The notes under the pieces are model-generated. The model saw nothing but the letters and a program-made list of their open reading frames with translations. It did no database searches and was not told the DNA's origin. Positions 60,812-64,000 of a stretch of DNA of 64,000 nucleotides are shown in pieces; the first letter of the stretch is position 1, and each line of letters opens with the position of its first letter. The translations under genes were made by a program, and so were the position numbers. Source of the stretch: Fervidobacterium sp. (GTDB lineage Bacteria > Thermotogota > Thermotogae > Thermotogales > Fervidobacteriaceae); contig JANZZV010000004.1 of assembly GCA_026419195.1 (NCBI GenBank), positions 1 through 64,000 of the forward strand. The letters are read 5' to 3'.

Positions 60812-60887
60812 TGGCGCCCCCAACGGGATTCGAACCCGTGCCGCTGGCTTGAAAGGCCAGTGTCCTAGACCGCTAGACGATGGGGGC
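60812..60887 (-). tRNA. tRNA-Glu (anticodon TTC)
   Basis: 76 bases. Acceptor GCCCCCA pairs with TGGGGGC; anticodon loop CTTTCAA gives TTC; discriminator G and encoded CCA. First gene of the cluster. Confidence 0.96.
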
Positions 60888-60896
60888 ATTTACAAT

Positions 60897-60915
60897 CTTC
60901 ATGTTTTCCATGAAG
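60897..60915 (-). repeat. Hairpin in the tRNA-Glu leader
   Basis: CTTCATG (60897-60903) and CATGAAG (60909-60915) with a five-base loop, between the promoter and tRNA-Glu. A small leader hairpin, possibly relevant to 5-prime processing. Confidence 0.45.
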
Positions 60916-60931
60916 TTAGCAACCGTTACCT

Positions 60932-60959
60932 ATCATACCAAATAAATTATTTTTGTCAA
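60932..60959 (-). promoter_or_regulatory. Promoter of the Glu-Val-Phe tRNA operon
   Basis: Minus strand TTGACA (60959-60954), 16-bp spacer, TATGAT (60937-60932) with TGG before the -10. About 45 bases before tRNA-Glu. Confidence 0.75.
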
Positions 60960-61066
60960 GTGGTGTATAAAGTCTTTGTTTGAAAAAATATCGTTAATTT
61001 TGAGTTACACACAATTTTGAAAAGACCTCAAACGAATTTGAATAAATAAATTTGCTCAAAAGTCAA

Positions 61067-61552
61067 CTATACCTTTCTTATCATGAATTTATAAATCCCG
61101 GGCTTGGAACTTTCAATTTCTATCGCATTAACAGTTTTTTTGTAATACTCTGTTGGTCCAGCATCTCCTATTATTGCATACGCATACCCAACGTTGTACA
61201 TGTCATGTAGACACGCAAGTAAGAGAGCTGTTCCTATTCCCTTTCCTCTATAACTTTCATCAACACCTGTAGGACCAAAAAAACCACGGACAGTGGCATC
61301 ATAACAGGCAAATCCAATTATTTGATTCCCGTTTAATGTGTCAATTGCCAAGAACAAAGAGACAGGCTTATTTGAAAATGCCATGTCTACCTCACTTGCC
61401 CAGTGTTTACCGAAAATTTTTCCCACCCACTCTATTACGAAATGCTTTTCAGGTCCGATAGGCCTTTTTATTATTATACCTTGTTTCGAAAGTTCATCAA
61501 CATATGGCTTCAGTGCAGGTAGTTCATACAACTTAACAAGCATGTCTGACAT
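61067..61552 (-). CDS. GNAT family N-acetyltransferase
   Basis: 161-aa acyl-CoA-dependent acetyltransferase fold. The acetyl-CoA-binding motif A is VDESYRGKGIGTALLLACLH (Q/RxxGxG/A form), preceded by IIGFACYDATVRGFFGPTGV and followed by YAIIGDAGPTEYYKK. Acceptor substrate unknown. ATG 61552 after AGAGGTGAG. It lies 34 bases downstream of the TSUP permease gene and may be read with it. Confidence 0.85.
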   Translation of the reverse strand: MSDMLVKLYELPALKPYVDELSKQGIIIKRPIGPEKHFVIEWVGKIFGKHWASEVDMAFSNKPVSLFLAIDTLNGNQIIGFACYDATVRGFFGPTGVDESYRGKGIGTALLLACLHDMYNVGYAYAIIGDAGPTEYYKKTVNAIEIESSKPGIYKFMIRKV

Positions 61553-61586
61553 GTTCTCACCTCTCCCACTAAATTTGTTCGGAAAA

Positions 61587-62357
61587 CTATTTTATTAAAT
61601 CACCTAATATTTTCAGAAGCAGCAACGAAAGCACTCCAAGCATTACCGGCTTTATTATTCCTGAACCTTTTTTGAGTGCAAGCCCTGCACCAATCCAATT
61701 ACCTAATATTCCAAACATTGCTGCAGGTATCCCAAGAGAATAAATTACTTTTTTGTTAAGAATGAAGGTCACAAGTGCACCAATGTTTGATGATAAATTA
61801 ACTATTTTAGCAGTCCCGGATGCGGAAACGTGATCAAAATTCAGCACAGACACATAAAGAATTATTAAAAAAGTTCCAGTGCCTGGTCCAAAAAATCCAT
61901 CGTACATTCCTATGATCAGACCAACGAAAAAAGAAACAACGTAAGTTTTATTTTTATTAATCTTGTCTATTTTGGTCTTGGAAGATTCATTTTTTTTACC
62001 AATTAGAACAAAGAGTGCTGCAACAGGAATAAGTACAGTTAATATTATCTTAAGCACGTTGGAAGAAAATAACAACGCAACTTTTGCTCCTAAGTACGAA
62101 CCAAGTATTGCACCTATAACAGATGGTACTGCGACACTGTAAACAATCGCTTTATTTTTAGCATATCTGAGTGTGCTAAATATTGTACCAATAGTTGAGG
62201 AAAGCTTGTTTGTTCCAAGGGCATAATGACTGGACACACCTATGAACAAATAAGCCGGGAGTGAGATTAAACCCCCACCACCAGCTATTGAATCAACTAA
62301 TCCTGCAAGAAAAACAAGGGGAAAAAGTATTAATTTATCAACTGTTGAAAAAAACAA
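61587..62357 (-). CDS. TSUP (TauE/SafE) family anion permease
   Basis: About 256 aa with eight hydrophobic helices in two repeats. The family motif occurs twice: GLVDSIAGGGGLISLPAYLF near the N-terminus and GMYDGFFGPGTGTFLIILYV in the second half. TSUP members move sulfite, sulfonates, thiosulfate or related organic anions; the substrate cannot be read here. TTG 62357 is 8 bases after GGAG; GTG 62372 is possible but without a ribosome site. Confidence 0.88.
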   Translation of the reverse strand: MFFSTVDKLILFPLVFLAGLVDSIAGGGGLISLPAYLFIGVSSHYALGTNKLSSTIGTIFSTLRYAKNKAIVYSVAVPSVIGAILGSYLGAKVALLFSSNVLKIILTVLIPVAALFVLIGKKNESSKTKIDKINKNKTYVVSFFVGLIIGMYDGFFGPGTGTFLIILYVSVLNFDHVSASGTAKIVNLSSNIGALVTFILNKKVIYSLGIPAAMFGILGNWIGAGLALKKGSGIIKPVMLGVLSLLLLKILGDLIK

Positions 62358-62394
62358 TTTACTCACTCCCACTTTTTCTGTTTAAAAAAATGTT

Positions 62395-62422
62395 ATAAAA
62401 AAAGTCTTTGCGCCAAGACTTC
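62395..62422 (-). terminator. Intrinsic terminator after the VIT1/CCC1 gene
   Basis: AAGTCTT (62402-62408) pairs with AAGACTT (62415-62421), loop of six. On the minus strand it is followed by TTTTTTTAT. It lies 43 bases downstream of the VIT1/CCC1 stop. Confidence 0.65.
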
Positions 62423-62464
62423 AAAAAAATAAGTTTTAAAAACTTGAAACATTAATAAGAGCCA

Positions 62465-63286
62465 TTAAACAACTATATTGAAAACCGTTTTGAGCAACCA
62501 ACCGATGATGTACGCAACGAATGCTGATAGACCGCCTATCATTAGCATTTCAAAACCACCAACGAACCACTTCACACCTGTAACGATTTGTCTCAAAGCT
62601 CCAACCACAAAAAGTGTTATCCCAGTAATGATACAAGAGATGAGAAATTGATTCTGAGCCAAAAAGTACCATTGTGAAGCAAATACATATGCAATCAAAG
62701 GCATAAAGCCAGCAATTATAAAGGAAAAGAACGTAACTAGAGCACTCTTAAGAGGAGATGTATCATCTTCGAAAAGTCCGAGTTCTTCATGAAGCATTGT
62801 TTCAATCCATAAGTCTTTGTTGCTCGTTATTGCATCAACTAAGTTGTTTAATTTCTCGCCACTTAATCCCTTTCTTTTGTATATCTCTCTAATTTCGTAC
62901 CTTTCTGCCTCAGGCATATTTTCAATTTCCCATTGTTCTCTCTCTTTCTCTGCTTTTATGTAGTCCTTCTGTGATTTTTCAGAGAGGTAATCTCCTATGG
63001 CCATCGATATACCATCAGCAAAAAGATTCGCGAGTCCAACAATAAGGGCAACCTTCGGACTCAGATTTGCCCCAGCTACTCCAGAGATTGCTGCAAAAGT
63101 CGTAACTATACCATCACTTGCTCCATACACTGCTTGCCCAATGTATTTACCTTGCTCGGTCTTGTGCCAAGGTTCTTTTCCTATTTCTTCCGAAGAATGC
63201 AACATTTTGTGAGTTTCTAAGTCGCCGTTCAAATATGCCTCCCTCGCCCTTTGTACTCTTGTTTTGTCTCTTAGTAATCTAAGCAT
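62465..63286 (-). CDS. VIT1/CCC1 family Fe2+/Mn2+ transporter
   Basis: 273 aa. The first VIT1 signature GASDGIVTTFAAISGVAGAN and LANLFADGISMAIGDYLSEKSQ are clear, followed by an extended charged cytoplasmic helical domain (about 110-180) rich in Glu (EREQWEIENMPEAERYEIRE) that in plant VIT1 binds metal, and three C-terminal helices. It probably exports or sequesters iron or manganese. ATG 63286 follows GGGGG; the frame upstream has no site. Confidence 0.88.
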   Translation of the reverse strand: MLRLLRDKTRVQRAREAYLNGDLETHKMLHSSEEIGKEPWHKTEQGKYIGQAVYGASDGIVTTFAAISGVAGANLSPKVALIVGLANLFADGISMAIGDYLSEKSQKDYIKAEKEREQWEIENMPEAERYEIREIYKRKGLSGEKLNNLVDAITSNKDLWIETMLHEELGLFEDDTSPLKSALVTFFSFIIAGFMPLIAYVFASQWYFLAQNQFLISCIITGITLFVVGALRQIVTGVKWFVGGFEMLMIGGLSAFVAYIIGWLLKTVFNIVV

Positions 63287-63308
63287 AATAATGCCCCCTT
63301 TCAAATTT

Positions 63309-63317
63309 ATTATAACA
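63309..63317 (-). promoter_or_regulatory. Extended -10 promoter of the VIT1/CCC1 gene
   Basis: Minus strand TGTTATAAT (TATAAT 63314-63309), about 20 bases before the ATG. No consensus -35. Confidence 0.55.
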
Positions 63318-63525
63318 CAATTAATTCGTCTTTCGTATTATTGTTATTAGTTTTTTTACGGTTTAAACGTTGCTTTTACACTGCAGAGTATACATTCCAT
63401 TCAAAAATTAAAGTAAAAGAACAATATCCTTAGAAAAATTAATCTAAAAGTTATTTGTTTATTGTTTTGATAGGTTTTCAGATTTTGGCAGATTTCATTA
63501 CAAGTTGCCTGATGTGTTTAAATTA

Positions 63526-63539
63526 TGATAACGTTACCA
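63526..63539. promoter_or_regulatory. Candidate LacI-type operator
   Basis: TGATAACGTTACCA contains the perfect palindrome TAACGTTA with a central CG, typical of LacI-family sites, 40 bases before the solute-binding protein gene. A second AACGTT occurs at 63366-63371. Confidence 0.35.
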
Positions 63540-63578
63540 CATACTGTGGTGACGAGATCATTTTAAGGAGGGAGTATT

Positions 63579-64000
63579 ATGAAGAAATGGTTTTTTCTAC
63601 TGGCTCTGCTTTTAGTGGGAAGTATTCTGATAGGCGCGCCATACAATGCTACTATCAAAGTCCTTGCTTGGGATGATGCATTGACTCAAGCTTTGAAAGA
63701 GGGGCTGCCTGAATTTGAAAAAGCCACCGGAATAAAGGTTATATTGGAGCTTGTTCCATCTGGTACTTTGCTACAAAAAATAGGTGTAAGTGTATCTCCA
63801 AACAAAACCGATTATGATCTTGTCACAATCGATGAGCCTTTTATTCCTGCACTCGCACATCTTATGACTCCATTCAACGAATGGGGTAGTGGTAAAGTGT
63901 TTAAAAGGCCGAATTTGAATATCTTTGCTCCAAATGCCTTTGAAGCTGCACAATGGATGGGAGTTTTTGTTGGAATGCCTGTTAACGCAAATGTTTATAT
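63579..64000 (+). CDS. ABC transporter extracellular solute-binding protein (cut by window edge)
   Basis: Frame open from ATG 63579 (preceded by AAGGAGGG) to the right edge; 140 residues visible. A signal peptide (MKKWFFLLALLLVGSILIGA) is followed by VKVLAWDDALTQALKEGLPEFEKATGIKV and YDLVTIDEPFIPAL, the start of a family 1 solute-binding protein as used for sugar uptake. Permease and ATPase genes would be expected beyond the window. The ligand cannot be read from this part. Confidence 0.85.
   Translation, partial: MKKWFFLLALLLVGSILIGAPYNATIKVLAWDDALTQALKEGLPEFEKATGIKVILELVPSGTLLQKIGVSVSPNKTDYDLVTIDEPFIPALAHLMTPFNEWGSGKVFKRPNLNIFAPNAFEAAQWMGVFVGMPVNANVY

Noticed and set aside
60426-60868. Plus-strand frames of 83 aa over rpmH and the tRNA-Phe/Val/Glu genes
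   Set aside because: They are antisense to structural RNA genes and to rpmH; the peptides match the usual spurious tRNA translations.

Overview
The window is AT-rich, gene-dense chromosomal DNA of a thermophilic, anaerobic, fermentative bacterium. The gene set points to the Thermotogota and most likely to a Fervidobacterium or close relative. Evidence for this is inferential: a short (about 830 aa) DnaE-type polymerase, the thermophile tRNA 2-thiolation enzyme TtuA, hydrogenase-type NuoE/NuoF subunits, RecG with a long N-terminal extension, TrmB with a C-terminal extension, SpoVS- and RemA-like proteins in a non-sporulation setting, and frequent TTG/GTG starts preceded by strong Shine-Dalgarno sequences. 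I see no phage, IS element, CRISPR array or rRNA operon; this is core genome.

Layout. 1-6721 (mostly minus): a truncated secreted protein, a rhomboid protease, then an operon running rpe, dnaE, amrS (radical SAM), apbE, ebfC. 6892-9710 (plus): phoH, a membrane HD phosphohydrolase and ybeY. A metallo-beta-lactamase-fold hydrolase and a CsaB-like pyruvyl transferase follow. 11522-16442 (minus) is the most distinctive block: two NuoE/NuoF modules plus a thioredoxin-like [2Fe-2S] protein, with no hydrogenase catalytic subunit. 16588-29103 (mostly minus): EamA transporter and cupin, pcp, a corC-cdd-recN-PP2C operon, a PAS-GGDEF protein, ttuA-rodA-unknown, and htrA. 29403-42945 (plus) is a long collinear run: TPR protein, prepilin peptidase, lytic transglycosylase, NAD(P)HX repair, a large coiled-coil membrane protein, trmB, gpsA, mazG, rlmB, an unknown, a THUMP methyltransferase and recG. 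43084-56395 (plus): gcvH, pyk, rpmB, alr, a YhaM-like HD nuclease, topA, a phosphatase, a DUF368 lipid-carrier transporter, pheS, truB, a YchF-like protein, a RemA-like protein and a B12-binding radical SAM protein. 56436-63286 (minus): spoVS, five tRNAs, a cupin, the jag-yidC-yidD-rnpA-rpmH cluster, three tRNAs, a GNAT, a TSUP permease and a VIT1/CCC1 metal transporter. The window ends inside the gene for an ABC solute-binding protein.

Regulation readable from the sequence: many promoters have an extended -10 (TGnTATAAT). Four share TTGAAT, a 16-bp spacer and TATAAT (rpe, the lytic transglycosylase, rpmB, rpmH). The Pro-tRNA operon has a perfect TTGACA-17-TATAAT promoter overlapped by an 18-bp palindrome. 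Several -10 elements lie inside the longest possible reading frames and therefore force downstream start codons. Intrinsic terminators follow csaB, the first NuoF, htrA, the 145-aa membrane gene, rpmB, the B12 radical SAM gene and the VIT1 gene.

The best candidate for something undescribed is the tandem NuoE/NuoF block. Its second NuoF keeps the FMN/NADH core, but its N-terminal thioredoxin-like domain has replaced all four cluster cysteines (three by Ser, one by Tyr), and it lacks the C-terminal ferredoxin domain. Other leads are a phosphatase with a receiver-like domain lacking all phosphorylation residues, an intragenic 12-bp hairpin, and three mutually exclusive hairpin arms downstream of ebfC.
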